Shown: positions 1-9,677, counted from the stretch's first letter. The stretch is 64,000 bases of DNA from Schaalia suimastitidis DSM 15538 (GCF_000429105.1 NZ_AUBF01000007.1:62001-126000); one strand, 5' to 3'. Notes: generated by a model from the sequence alone, not told the origin. A program made the numbers and translations.

Positions 1-42
1 AGCAGACACAACGCCACCGGTAGCAGACACAGTGCCACCAGT
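1..42. repeat. two direct copies of a 21-base repeat
   Basis: Bases 1-21 and 22-42 are near-identical (three mismatches), starting AGCAGACACA. The period equals 7 codons of the open frame that ends at 121. The core ACACAACG in copy 1 also occurs in intergenic repeats near 1360, 1390, 17790 and 17870. Confidence 0.6.
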
Positions 43-121
43 AAGCGACGCCTCTACCCATTCGAATGAATCTAAGCCCTGCCGAAACGACAGCACTCCA
101 GATAGTGGCAACGGTGAATAA
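2..121 (+). CDS. C-terminal end of an unidentified protein (5' end outside window)
   Basis: An open frame enters from the left edge and stops with TAA at 119-121. It encodes 39 residues starting ADTTPPV-ADTVPPV-SDA, so two 7-residue Pro/Thr-rich repeats (21 bases each at DNA level) are followed by a polar tail. This looks like the low-complexity tail of a larger protein whose domain lies outside the window. The frame overlaps the beginning of the next gene, which is common in operons. I cannot identify the protein, and a chance open frame is not excluded. Confidence 0.45.
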   Translation, partial: ADTTPPVADTVPPVSDASTHSNESKPCRNDSTPDSGNGE

Positions 122-1151
122 CACCTACAATTTTGTGGTGCTGCTTTACTTTGGATCCATCGCACTACTCCTCGCGCTCGCCTGCTTAGACGCGTGGCAC
201 GATCCGCGAAAGCCACGAATCGGCCTGCTCTTGACGACTGCACTACTGCTTGGCATTGCTGTACCCGCCAGCCCACTTGGCGCGTCTTTCAATGCGCCCA
301 ATATTATCGTCGGAATCGCCTTTGCTTTCGTGGGCTTTATGCCGCTGGTCCTGGCTGGACTACTTGTCCTGGCGGCAATCACGCCCGGAGGTGAACTTAC
401 CCCGTGGCAGCGTGTCCGAGCCTTGCTTTATGCGACAGTAGTGGCCGTTATTGTGTGGGTACCTGTGTCGTGGAGTAGGCGGTTCCGTATCGAAGACCTC
501 CCTCTGGATTCGTCTTTCCATGCAGCCATGGTGGGGCTGAGCATTTCCGTAGGTGTCCTCGCCTTCCAATACCTCAGCCACGTGTGTTTCATCCTGGCGC
601 ACAACATACGCAACAGCGTTGCTCGCGTCCATCCCCAAGGCATCATTGTTGCCGCTGACCCGCTGATTGACGGCCTATCGCTTCACGAAGCTACCCAGGC
701 TCGCTTGGCCTACGCCAACGAATTGCGCACACGGAGCAAAGAGCATCATGGGACGACTGCGTACCTCATGCTTGCGGGTGGGCGTGGTGCCAACGACCTC
801 CTTTCACCGGCCGAGGCAATGGCAAATCACCTGCGTCCCGACGGGCTTCTCACATGGCGCACGCGTTCCGAGGCCGTGGTTGCTGATCCCTACACCAGCG
901 TTGTGCGCGCGGCTGAGAAACTACGGGACTATGGTGCGCCGATACCGTACTGTGTCCTAGCTCCAGCGATTGACGTTCACCGCTGGGCGCGTGCCTTGCG
1001 TAAAGAAGGAGTTCCCGCTTACGTCACCACTACCCCCAGTGGAAAGCTCTACAGTCCAGCACTGTGGTATGCCACATTCGGCTCCAAGCTGCCAACACGC
1101 ACGGGTGAGGATTCGGTCGATAATGCTGCGTCGGACGGTGACATCAGTTAA
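66..1151 (+). CDS. membrane protein with C-terminal YdcF/SanA-like (DUF218) domain
   Basis: 361 residues. The N-terminal half has about five hydrophobic segments (roughly residues 20-40, 52-70, 78-106, 120-137 and 152-178). The C-terminal part from about residue 190 has the DUF218 layout: GIIVAADPLIDG, an RLAYANEL helix, LMLAGGRGANDLLSPAEAMANHL, then a variable SEAVVADPYTS segment. Proteins of this type (YdcF, SanA, ElyC) are linked to envelope functions, but their reactions are not well defined. No Shine-Dalgarno precedes ATG 66. An in-frame GTG at 114 would shorten the overlap with the upstream frame to 8 bases and keeps all membrane segments, so it may be the real start. The product class is fairly sure; the start is not. 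Confidence 0.75.
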   Translation: MNLSPAETTALQIVATVNNTYNFVVLLYFGSIALLLALACLDAWHDPRKPRIGLLLTTALLLGIAVPASPLGASFNAPNIIVGIAFAFVGFMPLVLAGLLVLAAITPGGELTPWQRVRALLYATVVAVIVWVPVSWSRRFRIEDLPLDSSFHAAMVGLSISVGVLAFQYLSHVCFILAHNIRNSVARVHPQGIIVAADPLIDGLSLHEATQARLAYANELRTRSKEHHGTTAYLMLAGGRGANDLLSPAEAMANHLRPDGLLTWRTRSEAVVADPYTSVVRAAEKLRDYGAPIPYCVLAPAIDVHRWARALRKEGVPAYVTTTPSGKLYSPALWYATFGSKLPTRTGEDSVDNAASDGDIS

Positions 1152-1202
1152 CGACCAGGGGGTGCAAGTGCAGTAGTGGATCGGGCGCGGCCCCCGAGCA
1201 CA

Positions 1203-1260
1203 ATAGTCCAGGCGTGGCAACCAGGAGCAGTACTCCAAGCACGGCAGCCAGAAGCAGAAG
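1203..1260. repeat. degenerate tandem repeat of about 28 bases
   Basis: Within the non-coding 1152-1420 gap, two similar units read GTCCAGGCGTGGCAACCAGG... and TCCAAGCACGGCAGCCAGAA.... They give the spurious minus-strand frames a WLPxLxYC pattern. No function is visible. Confidence 0.45.
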
Positions 1261-1316
1261 TGGCACGGGCGCAGGGTGGCCGAAGCGTAGTCGCCCAGTG
1301 GCGCCAATATATGCGC

Positions 1317-1390
1317 TCGCGCGACCTGATTGTGAGCGAAAGGTACTTGTGAGCACGACACAACGGTTCGCGCGACCTGATTGTGAGCGA
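1317..1390. repeat. two perfect 23-base direct repeats
   Basis: The same 23 bases (beginning TCGCGCGACCTGATTG) occur at 1317-1339 and 1368-1390. The second copy, and a site just before it, are each followed or preceded by GACACAACGGTT. The repeats lie between the convergent ends of the YdcF-like gene and the helicase gene, where no coding sequence is apparent. Confidence 0.75.
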
Positions 1391-1420
1391 GACACAACGG
1401 TTTGCTGACTGTCACGCCAC

Positions 1421-4084
1421 CTAACGTGGCGAGAAATCAAGAAATATCAGCACTAATTCGTCACGCTCAGCCGTCGCAGCCAAATCAACGACTGCACGCA
1501 TCGTCCAATCCATGTCGCCTGCTGGGTCACACAGCGTCTGCGTGACCAGCCACGCCTCGCCCACTGGATGATCTACACCCGCAGCGAGAAGGTCTGCCTG
1601 TTGCGGCGCCTCGTCAATAACGCATAGGGCAGGTGAACGCGCCGCCTGATCGATGCCGATCCAATCGTGCTCGGCCCAATAGCGCGCCAAAGCATGGTCC
1701 CAACGGTCCTGGCCCCACACGCCTGTCTGATCCAATGCCGCCAAAGCCACCACGTCGTCACGTGACGCCAATTCCACGCGCCGGAACATTGCTTGACGCA
1801 CCGCATTACGCAACGCATGTCGATTCGCCACCAACGGAATTGTCCCATCAGCACGCGCACCGAAGGCGAGTTCTTCCGCGCCTTCAGATTCTTCGGCGCC
1901 AACACGCGCCGTGCCGCCCGAAGACAACAATTCCCACTCATCCAATAGGGACGAATCTACCGCACGTACTAGCGTGCGAAGCCATATCACGATCTGCTCA
2001 AGTTCAGGTGTCATTAACGGCTCAGGGATCAATTGCCTCAGTGCCCGGTAAGCATCGGTCAGATACCGCAGGATCACCCCTTCGCTGCGTCCCATATCAT
2101 AGCGAGACACTAGCTGTGAAAAGGTCATCGCGTTTTCCACCATTTCACGTACCACCGACTTTGGAGAAATCTCCAATGATCCCACCCACGGATTCGCCTT
2201 GGCATACACGGCAAAAGCACCGCCCAAAAGCTCAGCCAAAGGCTGTGGCCACGTTACCTCCTCAAGGAGGTTCATCCGCTCCTCATAATCCATGCCCTGT
2301 GCCTTCAATGCAGCAACAAGGTCACCACGCGCCACGCGTTGCTGAGCAAAAAGCAGCGGCCTGGGGTCCTCCAAAACAGCCTCGACCACCGACACGGCAT
2401 CAAGTGCATACGAAGGATCAGTCGGATCCAACAGTTCCAAGGCCGCCAACGCAAAAGGAGACAACGGCTGATTTAAAGCAAAATCTGTTGGTAAATCCGC
2501 TACTAAACGCAAACGCGGCAACCCATCGTGTGTTGCCTGAGCACTTGAGACATGCTCAACCACGCCAGCGGTACGTAGCGACGTGTAAATATCGCCTAAA
2601 CGACGCAGATGCATATTTGATTCCCGAGGCGCATCGTCGTTATGCGTCGCCAATGTCACCAGGTGTTCGCCTGGGTCTCGCTGTGCTAATGAGGCGCCGG
2701 CCAACACATTGAGCACCATCGCATGGGTCACTTCAAACCGGGACTGCAACTTTTCGGGTTCAGCGGCGACAAGACGTTCAAAGGTGGAACGTGTCCACGA
2801 AATCTTCCCCGCTTCGCCACTCTTATTTTTCTTTGCCGCCTTCTTCTTTGCACGTTTGGCTTCACGCTCATCACGCGCTGCCTCCTGGGCGGCTGTTAGG
2901 CGTGCACGTTGGCGTTGTGCCTCAACTTCTGCTTCGGGGGCTAAAACGCGCACATAACCCACGAGGTCAAAACCTGCCCGTCCAGCGCGTCCAGCGATCT
3001 GGTGAAATTCACGGGCAGACAGGTGTCGCATCTTATTGCCGTCGTATTTGACCAGGGACGTAAGCAGCACTGTGCGAATGGGAACGTTAATGCCCACCCC
3101 AAGCGTGTCGGTGCCGCACACTACCGCGAGTAACCCTTGCTGCGTGAGGCGTTCAACGAGGCGACGGTATCGCGGCAACATTCCCGCATGATGAATGCCC
3201 ACTCCTCGGCGCAGCAGTGGACGGAGGGTCTGACCGAAACCGCGACCAAAAGTTACCCTAGCCAGAGCCTGGTCGATTTTGGCCACCTGTTCTGGTGTGA
3301 TCAATGTGTTCTTGTCGAAGGACTGCGCGGTCGCTACCGCATCGTTTTGTGCGAAATGGACGATGTAGATTGGCCAGCGTCCCTCTGACAATAGGCGAGA
3401 CACTGTGGGCGCCAAGTCGTCAACGATGTAGTCAAATTCCAGGGGTACGGGACGCTCAGCATTGTCAATCACACTGACTTCGCGGCCTGTGCGCATTCGC
3501 CACGTGTGCTGAAAGGCCGATACGTCGCCAAGGGTTGCTGACATGGCAACAAATTGCGCTTGGGTAAGCTCAAGTAGAGGTATTTGCCATGCGGCGCCGC
3601 GCTGAGGATCACCGTAGTAGTGGAACTCGTCCATGATGACCATGTCGGTGTCTAATGTGGAGCCTTCTCGTAACGCCAGATTTGCCAGAATCTCAGCTGT
3701 GCAACAAATAATTGGTGCAGTGTCATTCAGGGCAACATCGCCTGTCACCATTCCCACATTGGCTGGGCCAAATAGATCCACAAGGTCGAAGAATTTTTCA
3801 GACACTAGTGCTTTCAGCGGAGCGGTGTAATAGCTTCGTCCCCCTTGGGCCATCGACACAAAATGGGCAGCCAAAGCGATCATTGACTTTCCAGAACCGG
3901 TGGGAGTGGCTGCGATAACGTGATTCCCAGAGAGGATTTCTAGCAGGGCATCATCTTGATGCGGATACAGTGGTCGGCCCGTTGATGCTGCCCACTGGGT
4001 GAATGCCTCGTAAAGGGCATCAATATCGCCAAGCTGTTCGGCGTCTTCGAGGCGATCAAGCACGGCATTGAGGGGAGCAGTCAT
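1421..4084 (-). CDS. DEAD/DEAH-box RNA helicase, Ski2-like, with DUF3516 C-terminus
   Basis: A superfamily 2 helicase of about 890 residues. Counted from an upstream ATG at 4111, the motifs are Walker A ATPTGSGKS (68-76), motif II DEFH (161-164), motif III SAT (191-193) and motif VI QIAGRAGRAG; a Lys/Arg/Ala-rich charged segment follows the helicase core. The remaining half matches the actinobacterial architecture of a Ski2/Dob1-like helicase fused to DUF3516, thought to act in RNA processing or decay. I chose ATG 4084 because a -10-like GACAAT on the minus strand ends 6 bases before it, matching other starts in this window; ATG 4111 would add nine residues. The gene converges with the YdcF-like gene and stands alone. 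Confidence 0.88.
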   Translation of the reverse strand: MTAPLNAVLDRLEDAEQLGDIDALYEAFTQWAASTGRPLYPHQDDALLEILSGNHVIAATPTGSGKSMIALAAHFVSMAQGGRSYYTAPLKALVSEKFFDLVDLFGPANVGMVTGDVALNDTAPIICCTAEILANLALREGSTLDTDMVIMDEFHYYGDPQRGAAWQIPLLELTQAQFVAMSATLGDVSAFQHTWRMRTGREVSVIDNAERPVPLEFDYIVDDLAPTVSRLLSEGRWPIYIVHFAQNDAVATAQSFDKNTLITPEQVAKIDQALARVTFGRGFGQTLRPLLRRGVGIHHAGMLPRYRRLVERLTQQGLLAVVCGTDTLGVGINVPIRTVLLTSLVKYDGNKMRHLSAREFHQIAGRAGRAGFDLVGYVRVLAPEAEVEAQRQRARLTAAQEAARDEREAKRAKKKAAKKNKSGEAGKISWTRSTFERLVAAEPEKLQSRFEVTHAMVLNVLAGASLAQRDPGEHLVTLATHNDDAPRESNMHLRRLGDIYTSLRTAGVVEHVSSAQATHDGLPRLRLVADLPTDFALNQPLSPFALAALELLDPTDPSYALDAVSVVEAVLEDPRPLLFAQQRVARGDLVAALKAQGMDYEERMNLLEEVTWPQPLAELLGGAFAVYAKANPWVGSLEISPKSVVREMVENAMTFSQLVSRYDMGRSEGVILRYLTDAYRALRQLIPEPLMTPELEQIVIWLRTLVRAVDSSLLDEWELLSSGGTARVGAEESEGAEELAFGARADGTIPLVANRHALRNAVRQAMFRRVELASRDDVVALAALDQTGVWGQDRWDHALARYWAEHDWIGIDQAARSPALCVIDEAPQQADLLAAGVDHPVGEAWLVTQTLCDPAGDMDWTMRAVVDLAATAERDELVLIFLDFSPR

Positions 4085-4251
4085 AGCTCTATTGTCTCGT
4101 AGTTTCGTCATTTGGCGCTTGCCAGCGGAATCCTGCTACTTGTCCGCACCCATATTGGCGGGGGTTTCGTGACGTGGACGACTATCCCGCAGAGGACCTC
4201 TCACGTGGGACGATCATGGGGCATACCCATCATGAAGCCAAGGAGTCGCCG

Positions 4252-5739
4252 ATGCTTGCACATAACCTAGCTGACCACGTTCTTGCGGTCGCTGACTGGT
4301 TGACCTTACACGTGACCCTGTGGGTGCTCGTGGGTACCGGCCTGATCCTCACTGTGGCCTCGCGTGGTCTGCAAATACGCCACTTTGTTGCCATGGTGCG
4401 TACCGTATCCGGTTCCCGGCAAGGTTCTCGTGGCGGCATATCTAGCTTCCAGGCTTTCACTATTTCCTTGGCAGCCCGTGTCGGCGTCGGCAACGTATTT
4501 GGTGTGGCGGCGGCGTTGCTCATGGGTGGCCCAGGTGCGATTTTCTGGATGTGGGTGGTTGCCCTAGTGGGTATGGCAACAGCGTTTTTCGAGGCGACGC
4601 TGGCCCAAATCTTCAAAGTGCGTGCCGATGATGGTAGTTACCGCGGCGGCCCCGCCTACTATATTGCGCTGGGCATGAAAAATAAGATCCTTGCCGCAAT
4701 CTTTGCATTCATCACGGTAATTACCTGCGCCTTCGTGATTACGTCAGTGCAGGCCAATGCCATCGCGGGTACGTTGCTTGCGGCTCTCGGAGACACCGGT
4801 GCCACACCGCTCCCCGGAGTTTGGGGCCTGACCCCCGCTCAAATTGTCATCGCGGCACTGCTCTTCGTGTTTTCCGCCATGGTGATCTTTGGCGGTATCC
4901 GTACTGTTGCCCGAGTCACCGAATGGATGGCGCCCATTATGGCCCTGGTTTACGTCATTATGGTGGCGGTCATTGTTGTGGTCAATATCGGCCAATTCGG
5001 TGCCGTGATGGCAATGATCATGACCAGCGCCTTTGCGCCTGAACCACTGGTAGGTGGCCTAGGTGGCGGCATCCTTGCCGCCATCATCAACGGTACGAAA
5101 CGTGGACTTTTCTCCAATGAAGCTGGCCAGGGGACAGCCCCAAATGCTGCAGCAACAGCCACCGTTGATCACCCGGTCTCACAGGGATTTATCCAATCGT
5201 TGGGCGTTTTTATTGACACGATTATCGTGTGTACGGCCACCGCATTCGCCATCCTGATCGCGGGCCCCCAAGTGTGGGGGAGTGAAGGTGTCAATCCTGC
5301 AAATCTCACCACACTGGCTGTGGCTCACGAGATTGGTGCGTGGAGCATTATGCCGATGGCACTCCTCATCTTTGTGTTGGCCTATTCGTCGATTATTGCT
5401 GCCTACGTGTACTCGGAAACAAATATGGCTTTTGTGACGCGGTCGCCGTGGGCACTGTGGGGCGTGCGTGTCCTGTCGGTTGTGTCCGTGGTGATCGGTG
5501 CGCTGGTTAGCCTTGACTTGGTGTGGAACGCTGTTGACATTGCTATGGCAGTAATGACGGTAACGAACCTTGTTGCACTGTTGTGGCTGGCCAAATGGGG
5601 GTTGGGTGCACTACGAGACTGGGAGTCACAGCGTAAGGCGGGTGTGGCCTCGCCAATCTTTGTGGGCCGCAATAATGTGCATCTTCCTGGGGACGTGCCT
5701 GGCAATGTGTGGACGAACGACGAAAGGCGAGTACGCTAA
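4252..5739 (+). CDS. alanine or glycine:cation symporter, AgcS family
   Basis: A 495-residue polytopic membrane protein of the alanine/glycine:cation symporter family (AGCS, TC 2.A.25), importing small neutral amino acids with Na+ or H+. Family signatures are visible: ARVGVGNVFGVAAALLMGGPGAIFWMW near the N-terminus, YRGGPAYYI, and NEAGQGTAPNAAATA in the second half. ATG 4252 is chosen because AAGGAG lies 6 bases upstream; an upstream in-frame ATG at 4174 would add a non-hydrophobic 26-residue leader without a ribosome binding site. The next gene starts 4 bases after this stop, so the two are probably co-transcribed. The exact substrate cannot be read from sequence. Confidence 0.92.
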   Translation: MLAHNLADHVLAVADWLTLHVTLWVLVGTGLILTVASRGLQIRHFVAMVRTVSGSRQGSRGGISSFQAFTISLAARVGVGNVFGVAAALLMGGPGAIFWMWVVALVGMATAFFEATLAQIFKVRADDGSYRGGPAYYIALGMKNKILAAIFAFITVITCAFVITSVQANAIAGTLLAALGDTGATPLPGVWGLTPAQIVIAALLFVFSAMVIFGGIRTVARVTEWMAPIMALVYVIMVAVIVVVNIGQFGAVMAMIMTSAFAPEPLVGGLGGGILAAIINGTKRGLFSNEAGQGTAPNAAATATVDHPVSQGFIQSLGVFIDTIIVCTATAFAILIAGPQVWGSEGVNPANLTTLAVAHEIGAWSIMPMALLIFVLAYSSIIAAYVYSETNMAFVTRSPWALWGVRVLSVVSVVIGALVSLDLVWNAVDIAMAVMTVTNLVALLWLAKWGLGALRDWESQRKAGVASPIFVGRNNVHLPGDVPGNVWTNDERRVR

Positions 5740-5743
5740 AACC

Positions 5744-6520
5744 ATGAGAATTGTGCGTTTTTCGGATGGTGATAGTCCTGCTTACGGTGCCCTTGAAGAT
5801 GGGTCGAATCGTATCGTTGTCCTCAAAGGCGACCCGTTGTTTAACCCGGTGGAACCGTCGGGACGAATCGTTGAACTTGACGAGGTGCGGCTACTTTCCC
5901 CGGTGATTCCCCGCTCGAAGGTGATTGGCATTGGGAATAATTTCGGCACCGAACCGCGTGTTGCAGGTAGCCCCGAACCGTCACCTTATCCGCCGATTTT
6001 CCTGAAGCCCAATACCTCGGTTATTGGTCCAGATGACCCGATTGTGTTGCCACCGTGGGCCACCGACGTGATTTACGAGGGAGAACTTGCGGTTGTTATC
6101 AAGTCGCTGGCTAAAGATGTTGCCGTTGAGGATGCGTCGCAGGTCATCCTTGGCTACACGTTGGCCAATGATGTCACCGCACGTTGCGCAATGGATGGCG
6201 GCCCTTGGGATAAGGCAAAAGGTGCAGACACCTTCTGTCCGATCGGCCCGTGGATCACCATCGACCCGGAGCTTGACCCGCAAGCCTTGACTATACGAGG
6301 CAGTGTCAATGGTGGCCAGGAAGCCAGCGGCTCAACAGCATATATGTTGCACACGGTGGCTGAGCTTGTCGCCTACTGTTCGACGCTGTTCACGCTGTTA
6401 CCAGGCGATGTCATTGTGACGGGCTGCCCAGGTGTGTCAGGGCCCATCGAGGCGGGTGACACTGTGTCATTTGGTATTGAGCAGATTGGGTGGCTGACAA
6501 ACCCGGTGATTCGCCGGTAA
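5744..6520 (+). CDS. fumarylacetoacetate hydrolase family protein
   Basis: 258 residues with the FAH C-terminal fold: the metal-binding pattern YEGELAVVI followed by LANDVTAR, then KGADTFCPIGPW and the closing LLPGDVIVTGCPGVSG. Members are Mg2+-dependent hydrolases, isomerases or decarboxylases of beta-diketo or hydroxymuconate-type acids; the substrate here is unknown. The start ATG 5744 follows the symporter stop (TAA 5737-5739) by 4 bases and has AAAGG upstream. In many actinobacteria a protein of this kind sits just upstream of gltX; here the MalY-like gene lies between. A perfect 19-bp inverted repeat follows. Confidence 0.9.
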   Translation: MRIVRFSDGDSPAYGALEDGSNRIVVLKGDPLFNPVEPSGRIVELDEVRLLSPVIPRSKVIGIGNNFGTEPRVAGSPEPSPYPPIFLKPNTSVIGPDDPIVLPPWATDVIYEGELAVVIKSLAKDVAVEDASQVILGYTLANDVTARCAMDGGPWDKAKGADTFCPIGPWITIDPELDPQALTIRGSVNGGQEASGSTAYMLHTVAELVAYCSTLFTLLPGDVIVTGCPGVSGPIEAGDTVSFGIEQIGWLTNPVIRR

Positions 6521-6536
6521 AGGAGTCGATAGATGG

Positions 6537-6577
6537 GGGAGGGTTTTTAGTGGGCTGTGCCCACTAAAAACCCTCCC
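6537..6577. terminator. perfect 19-bp inverted repeat, probable bidirectional terminator
   Basis: Arms 6537-6555 and 6559-6577 are perfectly complementary around a 3-base TGT spacer. The stem is G/C-rich at both ends with five A/T pairs in the middle and has no U-tract after it. It lies between the convergent FAH-family and malY-like genes, so it can serve both. Confidence 0.7.
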
Positions 6578-6701
6578 ACGCAATGTTTAAGTCACGAATA
6601 TGGCTCGTGACGGTTTATCACGCGCGTTATTAACGGTGACTGCCTGTTTCGTGGGCCATATTCTGGTTGAGGCGGGGACAATGCCCGCAGAGCGTATGAG
6701 C

Positions 6702-7883
6702 TTAGAATGCGCAGGGCAGTACCCGCAGTGCGCGCTCAACTATTTGCTCGGCCACCTCAGTGCGACACGCCAGGTTGACACGCGCCCAAGACTCCCACCC
6801 CTTACCAAGGGTGGCGCCCGCATTGACCCCCAAGCTTGCTTCTTCACGCAGGACCTTGGCAGGGGATTGTCCGCCTAAATCAATGCCATCAAACCCCCAC
6901 CACGTGAGATAAGTGGCTTGCGGTCGAACAAAATCAATGCCACTACCAGCAAGTGCGCGATCAACCAGATCAATATTTGTATTGATAATGTCAATGACTT
7001 CGCGCTGCCAGGCATCGGCCAACGTGTAGGCAGCAATAGTGGCCACGCAGCCCAATGGAATCGGGTGCTGATCACCATGTGTTGGCGCCGTATCCCACGC
7101 ACGACGCAGCCCATCGTCAGGAAGAATCACCTGCGCATTCGGTAGACCCGCGAAATTCCACCCTTTTGTTGCGGCTGTCGCCGTCACCGTGTGGGCAGCA
7201 AATTCTTCGCCCAGGCGTGCGTAGGACACAAAGGGTGTGTCGTCTAGGACAAGTGGAGAGTGGATTTCGTCAGAAAAAACCAGGGCATCATATCGTGACA
7301 CCACTGCGTGCAGATCTCGCAGCTCTGCTTCAGTAAGGACTTGCCCGGTTGGATTCCACGGGTTACACAGGATGACCAATCCAGCTCCCGCGCGCAACCC
7401 AGCTTCGATTCCTTCAAGGTCGAGTTTCCAGCGTTTCTGTGTACCCGCCTCGTCACGCAGGGAAGGCACTTCAATAACGCGCCTGCCAAGGTTGGGTGGA
7501 ATGGTGAGGAAAGGGAAATACGCCGGGGTAGGTACGATCACCGGTGAATCAGGGCGCGTGAGATACACGATGGTGCGCACCAGTGCGGGCAGTACTGCTC
7601 CGGTTAGACGTATGGTTTCAGGGTCAAGTTGCCAAGCGAAGCGGCGTGCTTGAAAGGCTGCTGTAGCTTCACGCGTACGTGCATCTAGCCAAGGTGGTGG
7701 ATACCCCAAAAAGCCACGTTGAATACCGGTGATCAGTGCATCTTCCACTTCAGGGGCGGTTCCAAAATCCATTTCCGCTACCCACGCGCCAAGGGTTGGT
7801 GAACCATCGCTGCGCGTAATACCAGTCCACTTCAGTAACCCCGTGTCGCGAAGCTCATCGGGCGTGAATTGTCGAACGGTCAC
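6702..7883 (-). CDS. PLP-dependent aminotransferase / cystathionine beta-lyase, MalY/PatB type
   Basis: 393 residues of fold-type I PLP enzymes. Motifs: WVAEMDF (34-40), CNPWNPTG (173-180), SDEIH (204-208) and the PLP lysine in ATKGWNFAG (K240). MalY/PatB-type proteins cleave C-S bonds of cystathionine or cysteine; some act as regulators. The start is GTG (7881-7883 on the plus strand) with AAAGGAG six bases upstream. It is divergent from gltX, and its 3' end faces the 19-bp inverted repeat. The catalytic class is secure, the physiological substrate is not. Confidence 0.88.
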   Translation of the reverse strand: MTVRQFTPDELRDTGLLKWTGITRSDGSPTLGAWVAEMDFGTAPEVEDALITGIQRGFLGYPPPWLDARTREATAAFQARRFAWQLDPETIRLTGAVLPALVRTIVYLTRPDSPVIVPTPAYFPFLTIPPNLGRRVIEVPSLRDEAGTQKRWKLDLEGIEAGLRAGAGLVILCNPWNPTGQVLTEAELRDLHAVVSRYDALVFSDEIHSPLVLDDTPFVSYARLGEEFAAHTVTATAATKGWNFAGLPNAQVILPDDGLRRAWDTAPTHGDQHPIPLGCVATIAAYTLADAWQREVIDIINTNIDLVDRALAGSGIDFVRPQATYLTWWGFDGIDLGGQSPAKVLREEASLGVNAGATLGKGWESWARVNLACRTEVAEQIVERALRVLPCAF

Positions 7884-7947
7884 TGTGATCTCCTTTAGTG
7901 ATGCTTCCCCCAGCCTACCTGCATTAAGGACAGCGGTCGGCTCGGAG

Positions 7948-7953
7948 TAAACT
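7948..7953 (+). promoter_or_regulatory. -10 element TAAACT for leaderless gltX
   Basis: TAAACT ends 7 bases before the gltX ATG, leaving no room for a Shine-Dalgarno if transcription starts at the A of ATG. Confidence 0.55.
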
Positions 7954-7960
7954 TGAACCT

Positions 7961-9469
7961 ATGACTGAAACGCCCGTTACCTCTCACGTTCGCGTCCGAT
8001 TCTGCCCGTCACCTACCGGCACTCCTCACGTTGGTATGGTCCGCACTTGCCTTTTCAACTGGGCGTGGGCTCGCCACACAGGTGGCACATTTGTTTTTCG
8101 TATTGAAGACACTGACGCTGCGCGAGATTCTGAAGAATCCTTCGATCAGATCCTTGATTCGCTGCGTTGGCTTGGCTTGGACTGGGATGAGGGTGTCGAC
8201 AAGGGAGGGCCACACGCACCGTACCGCCAGTCGCAGCGCATGGATATCTACAAAGACGTTGCTGCGAAACTTCTTGCCGGTGGCTATGCCTATGAGAGTT
8301 TTTCCACCCCGGAAGAAATTGAGGCTCGGCATAAGGCCGCTGGCCGTGACCCGAAACTTGGTTATGACGGCTTTGACCGCGACTTGACCGAGGAGCAAAA
8401 GGCCGCTTATCGGGCTGAAGGGCGCCAGCCGGTGCTGCGTATGCGTATGCCTGATGACGATGTGTCTTTTACGGACCTTGTGCGCGGCGACATTACCTTC
8501 AAGGCAGGTTCGGTGCCGGATTATGTCATTGTGCGCGGTAATGGGCATCCGCTGTACACCTTGGTCAATCCTGTCGATGATGCGTTGATGGAAATTACGC
8601 ACGTGTTGCGTGGTGAGGACCTGTTGTCGTCTACGCCTCGTCAAGTGGTGTTATACCGCGCGCTTATGGAACTAGGGATCGCTAAGTGCATCCCGCAGTT
8701 CGGTCATTTGCCCTACGTTATGGGTGAAGGCAATAAGAAACTGTCCAAGCGGGATCCTGAGTCGAATCTTTTGCTGCACCGCGAGGCGGGGATGACGCCT
8801 GAGGGCCTGAATAACTACCTGGCGTTGTTGGGGTGGGCGATTGCCCCTGACCATGATGTATTCACTATGGATGAAATGGTTGCTGCGTTCGACATTGCTA
8901 ATGTCAACCCCAATCCGGCGCGTTTTGATCCGAAGAAGTGCATTGCTATTAACGCCGAACATATTCGACGTCTTGACCCCACGGATTTCCGTAACCGCAT
9001 TGTTCCTTTCCTTGCCGAGGCTGGCTACCTTTCAGCTGACACCTTCGATGCGCTGGGGGAGCGTGAGCAGGAGGTCCTTACAGCGATTGCTCCTCACGTG
9101 CAGACACGCATTCAGCTTCTTGGTGAGGCGCGTGGAATGGCGGGCTTCCTCTTTGTTGCTGATGATGCGCTTGAGATTGACGAGGCGTCGGTACGTAAGC
9201 TTAAAGACAATGCTCCGCAGGTGCTGGAGGTTGCTATTGGTGTCATCGACGCTCTGTCTGACGAAGAGTTCCGTACGGCGGTTCTGGAGGAGAAACTGCG
9301 TGAGGCGATTGTCGACGGTATGGACATCAAGCCGCGTATTGCCTTTGGTCCGTTGCGCGTGGCGGTAACAGGGCGGCAGGTTTCGCCTCCGTTGTTTGAG
9401 TCGATGGAAATCCTTGGCAAAGAGTCTTCTTTGGCGCGTTTGCGTCACCTGAAGGCGCAACTGTCGTGA
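7961..9469 (+). CDS. gltX: glutamyl-tRNA synthetase
   Basis: 502 residues, normal for bacterial GluRS. This class I synthetase charges tRNA-Glu with glutamate. The HIGH motif appears as HVGM (23-26) within [12 protein letters not shown], and the KMSKS-type loop is KLSKR (260-264). The Rossmann core, with [14 protein letters not shown] and the DLVRGDITF segment, is intact. The gene starts at ATG 7961 with no usable ribosome binding site but with TAAACT 7 bases upstream, suggesting a leaderless message. A strong palindromic terminator follows. Two tRNA-Glu genes lie 4 kb downstream. Confidence 0.97.
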   Translation: MTETPVTSHVRVRFCPSPTGTPHVGMVRTCLFNWAWARHTGGTFVFRIEDTDAARDSEESFDQILDSLRWLGLDWDEGVDKGGPHAPYRQSQRMDIYKDVAAKLLAGGYAYESFSTPEEIEARHKAAGRDPKLGYDGFDRDLTEEQKAAYRAEGRQPVLRMRMPDDDVSFTDLVRGDITFKAGSVPDYVIVRGNGHPLYTLVNPVDDALMEITHVLRGEDLLSSTPRQVVLYRALMELGIAKCIPQFGHLPYVMGEGNKKLSKRDPESNLLLHREAGMTPEGLNNYLALLGWAIAPDHDVFTMDEMVAAFDIANVNPNPARFDPKKCIAINAEHIRRLDPTDFRNRIVPFLAEAGYLSADTFDALGEREQEVLTAIAPHVQTRIQLLGEARGMAGFLFVADDALEIDEASVRKLKDNAPQVLEVAIGVIDALSDEEFRTAVLEEKLREAIVDGMDIKPRIAFGPLRVAVTGRQVSPPLFESMEILGKESSLARLRHLKAQLS

Positions 9470-9488
9470 TTTGAGCTGATTGGCTGGG

Positions 9489-9521
9489 AAGGTGCCTACC
9501 CATATGGGTAGGCACCTTTTT
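9489..9521 (+). terminator. intrinsic terminator of gltX
   Basis: A perfect 30-base palindrome (9489-9518, centre CCATATGG) is followed by TTT, giving a five-T run from 9517. It lies 20 bases after the gltX stop. Confidence 0.9.
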
Positions 9522-9649
9522 GGGTTACCTTCCGTTTTGTTGGGATGTCTTCCTTTTCGAGGTGCCGCATTTTTGGCCGTTTTCCTGTATTTGCGTTCAT
9601 ATTTGTGGGGCGAGGAGATGGGGGGCCATGCGATAATGAGAATGATTTC

Positions 9650-9677
9650 TTGACAAGCAAGTTCATCGTTATATAAC
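9650..9677 (+). promoter_or_regulatory. sigma-A-type promoter of the troABCD operon
   Basis: TTGACA (9650-9655), a 16-base spacer and TATAAC (9672-9677), about 50 bases before the troA start codon. Confidence 0.8.

Noticed and set aside
1633-2712. 359-codon plus-strand frame opposite the helicase
   Set aside because: Pro/Arg/His-rich composition typical of antisense to a coding region; the helicase reads without interruption.
6600-6878. 92-codon plus-strand frame
   Set aside because: Mostly antisense to the MalY-like gene; no family similarity.
9632-9650. GATAATGAGAATGATTT as a Zur box
   Set aside because: It resembles the Streptomyces Zur motif only partly and is not a good palindrome; the DtxR-like site beside it is much stronger.
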